From Candidatus Shapirobacteria bacterium (lineage in GTDB: Bacteria; Patescibacteriota; Microgenomatia; UBA12405; JAHJSD01): a stretch of DNA of 25,383 nucleotides. Positions 8,937 through 15,860 of the stretch are shown in pieces (the first letter of the stretch is position 1; each line of letters starts with the position of its first letter). Made by a program: the position numbers and the translations under genes. The notes beneath the pieces were generated by a model that was given only the letters and a program-made list of their open reading frames with translations, ran no database searches and was not told the origin of the DNA. The DNA lies in assembly GCA_027021145.1 (NCBI GenBank), contig JALUUX010000087.1, forward strand, positions 1 through 25,383, given 5' to 3'.

Positions 8937-9151
8937 CTCGCGCTCCGCGCAAGAAAATCCTAAATTCGAAATCCTAAATCCGAAACAATATCAACCCGCC
9001 GACAGCTTCGCAGTCTTGGCGGGCAAGAATCCAAATGTTCAAATGACCAAAACAATAAAATTATTTTGTTTTGAATTTTGAATTTAGAAAATTTGAATTT
9101 GTTTAGATATTAGATATTAGATATTAGGATTTCCTCGTGCGAAGCACGAGG
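8937..9151 (-). repeat. Foldback insertion D in 23S (helix 25)
   Basis: 215 nt bounded by CTCGCGC-TCC-GCGCAAG (8937-8953) and CCTCGTGC-GAA-GCACGAGG (9133-9151). It carries the same GC hairpin and AT core as insertion C, with three TAGATAT-type units on the right arm. The upstream rRNA flank is AGAACCTGAAACC, so the site is helix 25 of domain II, the other classical intervening-sequence site. Confidence 0.85.
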
Positions 9152-9202
9152 CGCTGTCTGTTTGTCAGCAGATGGTTTCAGGTTCTCTTTCACTCCCCTC
9201 CC

Positions 9203-9233
<31 letters not shown>

Positions 9234-9434
9234 ATGCGCTATCGGTCGACAAGGGTATTTAGCCTTACCAGAGTGGTTCTGGTTGCTTCAGCCCGATTTG
9301 GTCGGACCTACTCAGGAACTCCGCACCACTGGACCCAGCTTTCGAATACGGGGCTTTCACCCTCTCTGGCCACCCATTCCATGGCGTTCTTCTAGCCTTG
9401 CCAGTGGGGAAAAGCGGAGCCCTACCACCCCCAC

Positions 9435-9648
9435 CTCGCCCGCAGGGCGAGAAAATCCTCAGGGGCTAAGTCATAAATCCTAAATTCGAAATCCTAAATC
9501 CGAAACAATATCAAAATACAAAATTCAAATATCAAAACAATAAAATTATTTTGTTTTGAATTTTGAATTTAGAAAATTTGAATTTGTTTAGATATTAGAT
9601 ATTAGATATTAGAAATTCCCCCAGGATTTCCTTGTCCTACGGACAAGG
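9435..9648 (-). repeat. Foldback insertion E in 23S (domain I)
   Basis: 214 nt bounded by CTCGCCC-GCA-GGGCGAG (9435-9451) and CCTTGTCC-TAC-GGACAAGG (9630-9648). It has the CCTCAGGGG/CCCCCAGG clamp and AT core of insertions A and B. It lies between the conserved GTAGCGGTGAGCG...GAGCC and GGTGAAAGCCCCGTA segments, roughly E. coli nt 275-290, in domain I. Confidence 0.82.
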
Positions 9649-9708
9649 CAGGTTTAGGCTCTTCCCCTTTCGCTCACCGCTACTGAGGGAATCACATTTG
9701 TTTTCTTT

Positions 9709-9740
<32 letters not shown>

Positions 9741-9915
9741 AGTTCCCCCCCCGAAAATTCGGGGTACGCCGTGTTACCACGGCGTGGGTTTCCCCATTCG
9801 GAGACGGCCGGATCAACGGTTGCTTGGCACCTCCCCGACCAGTTTCGCCGCCTGCCGCGTCCTTCATCGGCCCTTGTCGCCTAGGCATCCACCATCTGCC
9901 TTAGTCCTAGACTCT

Positions 9916-9966
9916 CATCCCAAAGATTGGGAGAAATCCGGTTGACAACTTAACCTTCAAGTTAAG
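9916..9966 (-). other. 23S processing stem, 5' strand
   Basis: Complement of 5796-5844: CATCCCAAA (9916-9924), the 17-base block at 9938-9954 and GTTAAG (9961-9966). GTTAAG can also pair locally with CTTAAC at 9949-9954 of the same strand, giving an alternative small hairpin in the precursor. Read on the minus strand, this is the last element before the mature 23S start. Confidence 0.8.
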
Positions 9967-10010
9967 TTTCTTCTCAATCCTAATTGTCAAAGTGCCCTTC
10001 TCAACCAAAT

Positions 10011-10034
10011 AAAAAACCGGGGCTTCCACCCCGG
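10011..10034 (-). terminator. Intrinsic terminator upstream of 23S
   Basis: Minus-strand hairpin CCGGGG-TGGAAG-CCCCGG (10034-10017) followed directly by six T (10016-10011). It lies between the promoter near 10170-10202 and the 23S processing stem, so it would stop transcripts of the 908-residue gene or of the leader before they reach the rRNA. A TTGACA at 9990-9985 beyond it could be the -35 of a separate 23S promoter, though its -10 partner is poor. Confidence 0.75.
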
Positions 10035-10163
10035 CCCTTCAGACAAGCAAGTCACTCTTTAGCTAAAAAAGAAATACTTGATATCTTTGCCTCTTTTGGT
10101 TCTGATTATCCATCTTGCCTGAAAAGCCGGAATGGAATCTCTCCTGATTCCGCTTTTTAAACT
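10011..10163 (-). ncRNA. Candidate small RNA or rRNA leader with attenuator
   Basis: A stretch of about 150 nt delimited by a promoter (10170-10202) and a terminator (10011-10034). It begins with a nested hairpin: AAAAGC/GCTTTT outside, GGAATC/GATTCC inside, with AGGAGA in the loop. A 16-codon frame then starts at ATG GAT AAT CAG and ends TAG before the terminator. I do not recognise an RNA family. It could be an attenuated rRNA leader, a leader-peptide attenuator or a free small RNA. Confidence 0.35.
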
Positions 10164-10169
10164 GACTAT

Positions 10170-10202
10170 ATTATATCATAGTGATTAAAAAATAAAAGTC
10201 AA
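10170..10202 (-). promoter_or_regulatory. Promoter: TTGACT, 16 bp, TATGAT/TATAAT
   Basis: Minus strand TTGACT (10202-10197), a 16-bp spacer, then TATGAT (10180-10175) overlapping TATAAT (10175-10170). It is just downstream of the stop of the 908-residue gene and points at the 23S gene. It is the best -35/-10 pair upstream of the rRNA. Confidence 0.55.
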
Positions 10203-10212
10203 GCGATTGGTG

Positions 10213-12939
10213 TTAATACACAGTTGTTGAAGGAGCCACGAAACGAGTCTCATTATAAAATCGGATTAAAAAATTCCATACTGTTTCTAAATCTGCTTCT
10301 ATCGTAACTCCAGCATTTCTAAAGGCATCAAGCCAAGAGCAAAATAAGGGACCATAACTTCTTTCTGTTCCTTCGAAATGGCCAGGATAAGAATTCCAGT
10401 TTTTATAAATTCGTCGCAAGATTTCTCTCAGCTTGTCAACCCTATCAGGAGAATCTATTTTCTCAGGAGAAGTTATTCCTCTCAAATCATCATGTCTTCC
10501 TACCCCTAATATAGCCATGGCGGCAGCAATAGTGCCGGGATAATCCCATCTTAATCCTTCTGGCAAAAGCTTACGGTTTCCAGTAACAGGCTCGACATAC
10601 TCAATAACTCCCACCCACTCATCTTTAATATCGCCGCTTTGCTCACGGGTCATTGAAGGAATATTAACTTGGAGAGGCCCCACTTCTCCCTCTGGTCCGC
10701 GGATACTATAGCGAGCAAAACAGTCTTGCCCGTTTATAGCATTAAGAACAGCTCTAAGGTCCCCAACTTTCTCAGGACTTAGAGACTCTTTCGGAGAAAT
10801 TATTGCCAATGGGAAATTGCTTTCATTAGGAGCAAAAAGAAAAACTGACTCCCTATCTGTGATAGGGTCAGTTCTTAATTCGGCCCTAACACGGGGAAAA
10901 GTATAGCCATTAATACTAACGGTGAACGAATTATCTCCTATTATAGTTGGCCTTGCTTCACCCAACCAATAATCTCGCCAGCTGCTTTCAGCCATCACGA
11001 CCCCAAAGATGAGGGCTAGATCTTCCTGTCCAAGAGAAATTCCCAGAGAAGATTCGAGTTTTTTAGCCACTTCCTGAACCACAGCAAAAAGCCTCAGAGC
11101 TACTACTGGCGGAGAAGCAGGAATTAATTCCTGGGAAAAAACTTCTAAATTATTTATAGGATCTTCTCTTAACTCCTTTTGTCTTAGTACTATTCTTAAG
11201 TAAAATCCGCCTCTTATAACATTTTCTCCTGTTGCCAATAACTGAGAAGCGACTAAAAAACGATAAAGGTTTTGTTTGGGTTCTGATGGTAATTTTTTTC
11301 GTATCTGGAGAGGTAGTTCTTCTTCTAGAATTGTTTGAAATTGACGATAAAATTGGGGGCTAGATAAACGAGAAATTATCTCGTCGTTAAGACCGGGCCA
11401 GATATAAACGAGGGGAGAAACTCCTGTAAAATCTTCAAGCACTCTGAGAACATGGCCAGTTCCTTCTGGGGACTCTTTAGTAATACTTTTTAGTTTTGAA
11501 TTGATTGTCTCTAAAACACTGACACTGGCAGCAATTAACTCCGGATTTTGAAAAATATTCCCGGTCTGAGGAGAGTAAATAGTTTGTTCACCTTGGGCAA
11601 AAATAAAGTTGTAAAATATTACCACAGTATTTAATAAATCCTCTGTTAGGTATGTACTAACATAGAAAAATTGTCTCAAAATGGATTCAATATCTTGACT
11701 TAATTGAAATAACTCCCGCAAAAGAGTTAGATCTTCCAGAAGTTGACTTCTCTGTTCTTCTTCCAAAGGGAGAGGCTCGTTTAATAGTCCTCTCGTAGCA
11801 TTAACGGCCCCGGAAATAAGGGTGGCCAATGTTCTAAAACCTGATATTTTTTTCCCATCTTCTTGCACCTTCCCTGATAATGTCCGCTGCAACTGATAGT
11901 TATAGGTATAACCATCAAGACTTGTCCAATAATTATAGTAAGCCTCATACTCGCTCCATGGGAATCTTTCCTCTAATCCTTGGAGTTCTTCAAGAAAACC
12001 GGGTAATTCTCTTTTTATTAATTGTCCAACAGTAGAGATGTTTTCAGCCGCAGCCTCTGTTTCTCCTTCCTCCTCAAGCGGAGCTTCGGTTGCTGGCGGA
12101 GGAGGAGTTTCCGTTGGCGGTTCAGCAGGGGGAGTTGCGGTCGGAGGGGGTGTTGCTGGAGTAACTACCGCTTCCGGCGGCGTCCTAGTCGCAATTGTAT
12201 TTTCCGGCGCTTTACAGGCAAGGAATGCTAATGCTGCTGCTACTCCCATGACTAGAAATCTACGGCGGCTGACGCCATACTCCTGACCCCATTTTCTTTG
12301 TTGTAATTTTTCCAGAGCCTGATAAACATTTTCTATTGAAAGACCAGCGGCAATTAAAGCCTCTTCTTCTTGAGGACCCAGTGGACGCCCAAGAGGAAGG
12401 CGAACGGCATAATATCCCTTTCTCTCAGTAGCTATTGGAATCCATAAAAATTGTTCTCCTTCTTCTCTCTGCAAAACTAAATTCGCTAAAAGAGGCTCTT
12501 TGCCCAGAGAAACAACTATTTTTTTCCTTTCTTGAGAAGTGCGGAGGGGACTGATAACTTTCTCTCCTAATAAATTTTGGAAATGAGGAGGCCATTCTTC
12601 TCGGGCTCGCCGCGAAGCTTCTTCATCACTCAATCCTCCTCCTGCTTTTAATTTCTCAACTAACTGATTAAATTGTTCTTCCAAGGTAGAGGGAGAAAAA
12701 CTGGCGATAAAACTAGGGTCTCCACCTGTGGCCAGATAAAAATGAGGAGTTAACTCTCTACCTTTTCTCTGACCAACAGCCAGAAATGATCTTGGCCCAA
12801 TGCTACTAATTATTGAAGAGGAAAAAATAGCCTCTTGAGCCGCGGCAGTTAGATTTGGAATTTTTCTCCATTCCTCCTTCTGCTGATTCTGCCTCCGTAT
12901 CGTTTCCGGATAACCACCGGTCAGAAAACCAGGTCGCAT
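10213..12939 (-). CDS. Large protein with internal lipobox-like anchor and possible lytic transglycosylase domain
   Basis: Protein of 908 residues that I cannot name. Residues 1-220 look soluble. At 224-242 an SRRRFL motif, a hydrophobic stretch and LAFLAC (Cys242) look like a twin-arginine/lipoprotein signal, but internal, not N-terminal. Residues about 252-290 are a Pro/Thr-rich linker, then a long mostly helical region to about 640. The C-terminal part has MAESSW (Glu651), then GEVGPLQVN (754-759), reminiscent of the catalytic Glu and G-x-x-Q-V of goose-type lysozyme or Slt transglycosylases. A cell-wall enzyme tethered to the membrane, with a cytoplasmic N-domain, is my inference. ATG 12939 is supported by TATAAT 8 nt upstream; I found no in-frame start just before the anchor. 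Confidence 0.6.
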   Translation of the reverse strand: MRPGFLTGGYPETIRRQNQQKEEWRKIPNLTAAAQEAIFSSSIISSIGPRSFLAVGQRKGRELTPHFYLATGGDPSFIASFSPSTLEEQFNQLVEKLKAGGGLSDEEASRRAREEWPPHFQNLLGEKVISPLRTSQERKKIVVSLGKEPLLANLVLQREEGEQFLWIPIATERKGYYAVRLPLGRPLGPQEEEALIAAGLSIENVYQALEKLQQRKWGQEYGVSRRRFLVMGVAAALAFLACKAPENTIATRTPPEAVVTPATPPPTATPPAEPPTETPPPPATEAPLEEEGETEAAAENISTVGQLIKRELPGFLEELQGLEERFPWSEYEAYYNYWTSLDGYTYNYQLQRTLSGKVQEDGKKISGFRTLATLISGAVNATRGLLNEPLPLEEEQRSQLLEDLTLLRELFQLSQDIESILRQFFYVSTYLTEDLLNTVVIFYNFIFAQGEQTIYSPQTGNIFQNPELIAASVSVLETINSKLKSITKESPEGTGHVLRVLEDFTGVSPLVYIWPGLNDEIISRLSSPQFYRQFQTILEEELPLQIRKKLPSEPKQNLYRFLVASQLLATGENVIRGGFYLRIVLRQKELREDPINNLEVFSQELIPASPPVVALRLFAVVQEVAKKLESSLGISLGQEDLALIFGVVMAESSWRDYWLGEARPTIIGDNSFTVSINGYTFPRVRAELRTDPITDRESVFLFAPNESNFPLAIISPKESLSPEKVGDLRAVLNAINGQDCFARYSIRGPEGEVGPLQVNIPSMTREQSGDIKDEWVGVIEYVEPVTGNRKLLPEGLRWDYPGTIAAAMAILGVGRHDDLRGITSPEKIDSPDRVDKLREILRRIYKNWNSYPGHFEGTERSYGPLFCSWLDAFRNAGVTIEADLETVWNFLIRFYNETRFVAPSTTVY

Positions 12940-12947
12940 TTAACCTA

Positions 12948-12953
12948 ATTATA
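12948..12953 (-). promoter_or_regulatory. -10 box for leaderless 908-residue gene
   Basis: TATAAT on the minus strand, 8 nt before ATG 12939, with no room for a normal leader. It is divergent from the thermonuclease promoter about 55 bp away. Confidence 0.5.
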
Positions 12954-13008
12954 TAGTAATCTAGAAAACGGACGCCAGTCTTAGTGAGCGCCACGATAAC
13001 AATCATGC

Positions 13009-13014
13009 TAGAAT
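13009..13014 (+). promoter_or_regulatory. Extended -10 box for leaderless thermonuclease gene
   Basis: TGCTAGAAT (extended -10, hexamer TAGAAT) ends 7 nt before ATG 13022. The same nonamer precedes the DUF6922-rtcB pair at 15616-15624. It supports starting the nuclease at 13022 and not at ATG 13013, which overlaps the box. Confidence 0.5.
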
Positions 13015-13021
13015 GGAATCA

Positions 13022-13684
13022 ATGAGAACAAAGCTTGGTTTGATTTTGGGCTTGTCTCTTTTGGCCAACCTGGTTCTTGGTTGGCGCCTTATCAAGCAAC
13101 CAAAAAAAGAATCGGCACCTTCAGGACAGAAAGAAGTGGTTGTCGCCCGAGTGATTGATGGCGATACCTTTGTCACTCAGGAGAAAGAGAAAATCCGTCT
13201 GGGAGGAATTGACGCTCCTGAATACCCCGACCAGTGCCTTAGCTTGGAGGCAAAACAAAGATTAACCCAATTAATCAATGGTCAAAGAGTAGTCATTGAA
13301 CCAATAAAAAAGGGGAAATTTGGCCGAACCTTGGCCCTTGTTTTCAAGGACGATCTTTTAATCAATCGCATTCTGGTTGAAGAGGGTCTTGGTCGAAGTG
13401 AAAAAATCAACTCTCCTTATTGGCCTGAGATTGTTGCGGCCGAGGAAGAGGCCCAGAAATTGGGCCGAGGGATCTGGGGCTCGGCCTGTCAACCACCAAA
13501 GAATTGCCGTATCAAGGGCAATTATCGCCGTGATCGAGGAACCAAAATTTACCACCTTCCTAATTGCTATAACTACCAAAAAATCGTGATCAACGAAAAA
13601 GAAGGGGATCGGTGGTTTTGCTCTCAAGAAGAAGCGATTAAGGCCGGCTTTGTTAAAAGTAAAGATTGCCCAGAAGAGAAATAG
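13022..13684 (+). CDS. Membrane-anchored or secreted thermonuclease-like protein (SNase) with Cys-rich tail
   Basis: Protein of 220 residues. An N-terminal hydrophobic segment (LGLILGLSLLANLVLGW) anchors or exports it. The SNase fold follows: VIDGDTF, IRLGGIDAPE (the Arg and Glu of the active site) and FGRTLALVF (second catalytic Arg), then GRGIWGSAC. Staphylococcal nuclease relatives cut DNA and RNA with calcium. The last 60 residues (NCRIKGNY, IYHLPNCYNY, WFCSQEEAIKAGF, KDC) form a small cysteine-containing module like the Ada-type metal-binding tails often attached to secreted nucleases. The protein may scavenge nucleotides outside the cell. The chosen start fits a leaderless promoter. Archease follows after 7 nt, so the two are probably co-transcribed. 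Confidence 0.85.
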   Translation: MRTKLGLILGLSLLANLVLGWRLIKQPKKESAPSGQKEVVVARVIDGDTFVTQEKEKIRLGGIDAPEYPDQCLSLEAKQRLTQLINGQRVVIEPIKKGKFGRTLALVFKDDLLINRILVEEGLGRSEKINSPYWPEIVAAEEEAQKLGRGIWGSACQPPKNCRIKGNYRRDRGTKIYHLPNCYNYQKIVINEKEGDRWFCSQEEAIKAGFVKSKDCPEEK

Positions 13685-13691
13685 AATCTCA

Positions 13692-14108
13692 ATGAATCGT
13701 TCTTGGCCTCAGACTTTTGCTGATCTTGGCTTTAATGTAAAAGCGAGAACCTTGACTGACCTTTTTGTTCGAGCCGGAAAAAAACTCACCCAACTCCAAA
13801 CCCGAAAAATTGAAGGCCAAAGCCAAAAAAGAATTGCTCTGACCGCTCCGACAATAACCGACCTGTTTTATCAATTCTTGACCGAGCTGCTTTTTCTCAA
13901 AGACCGAGATCGATTTTTAGCCACTGAGTTCCAAATCACCATTCAGTCAAGCAAGAATCACCATCAACTTCAAGGACGACTCAAAGGTGGACTTCTTCCT
14001 CAAGACCCCAAAGCCATTCTGGCTGATATTAAGGCGATTACCTACCATCAACTAACAATTAAATCAACTACTTCTGGGTGGCAGGCCCGGGTAGTGGTTG
14101 ATGTCTAA
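13692..14108 (+). CDS. Archease (RtcB activator)
   Basis: Protein of 138 residues matching archease in length and pattern: WPQTFADLGFNVKA (the conserved Asp-Gly metal site after a Thr/Ala), then TITDLFYQFLTELLFLKDRD, then DIKAITYHQLTI and a C-terminal VVVDV. Archease speeds guanylylation of the RNA ligase RtcB and lets it turn over many times; rtcB lies 1.7 kb downstream on the same strand. The open frame begins at 13650, but ATG 13692 gives the family-like N-terminus and avoids overlapping the nuclease. Its stop overlaps the stop of the convergent rel gene (14105-14108). The fold call rests on motif pattern, which I consider strong. Confidence 0.82.
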   Translation: MNRSWPQTFADLGFNVKARTLTDLFVRAGKKLTQLQTRKIEGQSQKRIALTAPTITDLFYQFLTELLFLKDRDRFLATEFQITIQSSKNHHQLQGRLKGGLLPQDPKAILADIKAITYHQLTIKSTTSGWQARVVVDV

Positions 14109-15562
14109 CTCTGAGCAGAAGAGAAGAGGCGCTGACGGATCCGCTCCCGAGCCAGATCAGTTTTGACAAAATCAAGCCAATCGCGCTGAGGACAAGGGCG
14201 ACGGCGATCAACCAAAATCTCTACTAAATCACCATTCTGAAGTTGATAATTAAGTCGGACCAACTTGCCGTTGACCCGAGCGCCAACACAACCATGGCCC
14301 ACCTCAGTGTGAATCCGATAGGCAAAATCTACTGGGGTGGCTCCCTCAGGCAACTGGATGACATCACCTTTGGGCGTCAAAACATAAACATAATCCTCAA
14401 AAACTTTAACTTTAAAGCGGCGGCGAGGCGATCCTTTTTGCCAAGAAACCAGTTCTTTTACCCAGCGATAAGACCAGTTGGCCACACTTTTGCCATTAGC
14501 GATTTTATAGGCGATATGAGAAGCGGGACCAAACTCATTATAATGATGCATCTCTGGGGTCTTAATTTGGACCTCAGCCGTCGTCTCTTCCAAAATCACG
14601 GTGGTTTGGAGAGAGCGATAGCCATTGGGCTTGGGATTGGAAATATAATCATCAAACTCTTGATGGAGATAGGGCCAATGAGCGTGAACAACTCCTAAGG
14701 CGGCATAACAACTAGCCAGGTCAGGCACTAAAATGGTGATTCCCAATTGATCGAGAACCGCGGAAGGGTCTTGACGAGTAATTTTGCCTTGGGCCAGCTT
14801 GCGTTGAATTTTTTGCCAAGTACTCCACAAACTTTTGGTCCGACCAAAAACCTGCTGATATTTTACCCGTCTTTGTCTGAGAAGACGCTCGATCTGAGCA
14901 ATAAATTTGATCAGACGCCGTTCGCGCTCCTCTCGAGTCATAGTCATCCGCCTTTCTAACCATCGGGCCTGATCGGGAAATAAAATCTGAAAAGCAATAT
15001 CATCCAACCGACGCTTATAAACTCCTAAACCCACAAATTCCGCTAAGGGCGAATAAAGGTGAAAAACGCGCTGGGCATAACGCTGCTGGCGCTCTGGAGG
15101 CAGAGCGGCAATCGTTTGGCCATTATGGAGTTTATCGGCCAAGCGAATAAGCAAGACTCGAACATCATCAATAGAAGCCAAGAGAAGCTTGCGAAAATTA
15201 TCAATCGATTCTTGGTGTAAGGGAAAGCGCTTAGCGGTTTGACGAAAATTAGTCAGGCCATCAACAATTAAGGCGACATCGAGACCAAACTCGGCCTCAA
15301 TCTTCTCCAAACTCACTTGATCAGAACAATCTTCAAGGACATCATGAAGGAGCGCGGCAATAATTGAATCCTCGTCTAAATTTAATTCGGCCACCAAATG
15401 AGCCACAGCCAGGGGATGGTTGATAAACGGCTCGCCGGAAAGTCGTTTTTGGCCTTGGTGGGCTCGCCGAGCCAAAAGATAGGCGCGACGAATCCGGGCT
15501 AGATTAGCCTGGGGGTAATATTGGCTAATTTTCTCTAATAACTGGCTAAAACTGGGAGACAT
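14105..15562 (-). CDS. rel: RelA/SpoT-family (p)ppGpp synthetase/hydrolase, ACT region absent
   Basis: Protein of 485 residues with an HD hydrolase domain (HQGQKRLSGEPFINHPLA, LLHDVLEDC, RLADKLHN), a synthetase domain (FDDYISNPKPNGYRSL with the catalytic Asp; AEVQIKTPEMHHYNEFG with the catalytic Glu) and a TGS domain (YVYVLTPKGDVIQLPEGATPVDFAYRIH). It then stops, where standard Rel proteins of about 730 residues continue into helical, zinc-finger and ACT regulatory regions. The usual Val-Arg before the nucleotide pocket is Ile-Thr here (LGITILV), so synthetase strength is uncertain. ATG 15562 is chosen over 15592 because TATAAT lies 7 nt upstream. It converges on archease and diverges from the DUF6922-rtcB pair. 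Confidence 0.9.
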   Translation of the reverse strand: MSPSFSQLLEKISQYYPQANLARIRRAYLLARRAHQGQKRLSGEPFINHPLAVAHLVAELNLDEDSIIAALLHDVLEDCSDQVSLEKIEAEFGLDVALIVDGLTNFRQTAKRFPLHQESIDNFRKLLLASIDDVRVLLIRLADKLHNGQTIAALPPERQQRYAQRVFHLYSPLAEFVGLGVYKRRLDDIAFQILFPDQARWLERRMTMTREERERRLIKFIAQIERLLRQRRVKYQQVFGRTKSLWSTWQKIQRKLAQGKITRQDPSAVLDQLGITILVPDLASCYAALGVVHAHWPYLHQEFDDYISNPKPNGYRSLQTTVILEETTAEVQIKTPEMHHYNEFGPASHIAYKIANGKSVANWSYRWVKELVSWQKGSPRRRFKVKVFEDYVYVLTPKGDVIQLPEGATPVDFAYRIHTEVGHGCVGARVNGKLVRLNYQLQNGDLVEILVDRRRPCPQRDWLDFVKTDLARERIRQRLFSSAQS

Positions 15563-15569
15563 TTGGCTA

Positions 15570-15575
15570 ATTATA
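15570..15575 (-). promoter_or_regulatory. Extended -10 box for leaderless rel
   Basis: TGTTATAAT on the minus strand, 7 nt before ATG 15562. The longer reading frame (start at 15592) would contain this box, which argues for the shorter protein. Confidence 0.5.
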
Positions 15576-15618
15576 ACATCAAAATTAACCATGGCTGTCT
15601 GACTAAGATTAACTATGC

Positions 15619-15624
15619 TAGAAT
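15619..15624 (+). promoter_or_regulatory. Extended -10 box for DUF6922-rtcB
   Basis: TGCTAGAAT ends 8 nt before ATG 15633, the same arrangement as at the thermonuclease gene. Its start lies about 45 bp from the divergent rel box, so the two promoters share one small control region. Confidence 0.5.
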
Positions 15625-15632
15625 TAATTAGG

Positions 15633-15860
15633 ATGAAACTACCTCAAACAGTAGCTAAATATTTTTGGGGTGATGATTTAACTGAGCTTGATTTTAAAAA
15701 ACACCAAGACTACATCATCGAAACTATCCTGGAACAAGGAAATGAATCAGCCATCAGCTGGCTGTTGAAACAAATCCCCTCTCATCAATTAGCCAAAAAA
15801 CTCAATTCTTTGAAACTAAGTCAAAGATCAAAACAATTCTGGCAGCTAGTGCTGAAATGA
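15633..15860 (+). CDS. DUF6922-like small protein coupled to rtcB
   Basis: Protein of 75 residues. VAKYFWGDDLTELDF, YIIETILEQGNESAISWLL and LSLRSKQFW-like spacing (KLSQRSKQFWQ) match the other DUF6922-like protein of this window (2168-2461), which is paired with an AbiEii-like gene. Here its TGA overlaps the rtcB ATG (ATGA at 15857-15860), so translation is probably coupled. The start at 15633 is preferred over 15615 because of the -10 box at 15619-15624. A regulator or modifier role toward RtcB is possible, and so is residue of a lost toxin-antitoxin locus; the sequence cannot decide. Confidence 0.6.
   Translation: MKLPQTVAKYFWGDDLTELDFKKHQDYIIETILEQGNESAISWLLKQIPSHQLAKKLNSLKLSQRSKQFWQLVLK

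Noticed and set aside
10040..10165. tRNA in the 23S leader because of the GGAATC/GATTCC hairpin
   Set aside because: The loop is six bases, there is no T-arm, and no acceptor pairing is present.
12022..12286. Plus-strand frames rich in Gly, Ser and Val opposite the 908-residue gene
   Set aside because: They are the complement of its Pro/Thr-rich linker.
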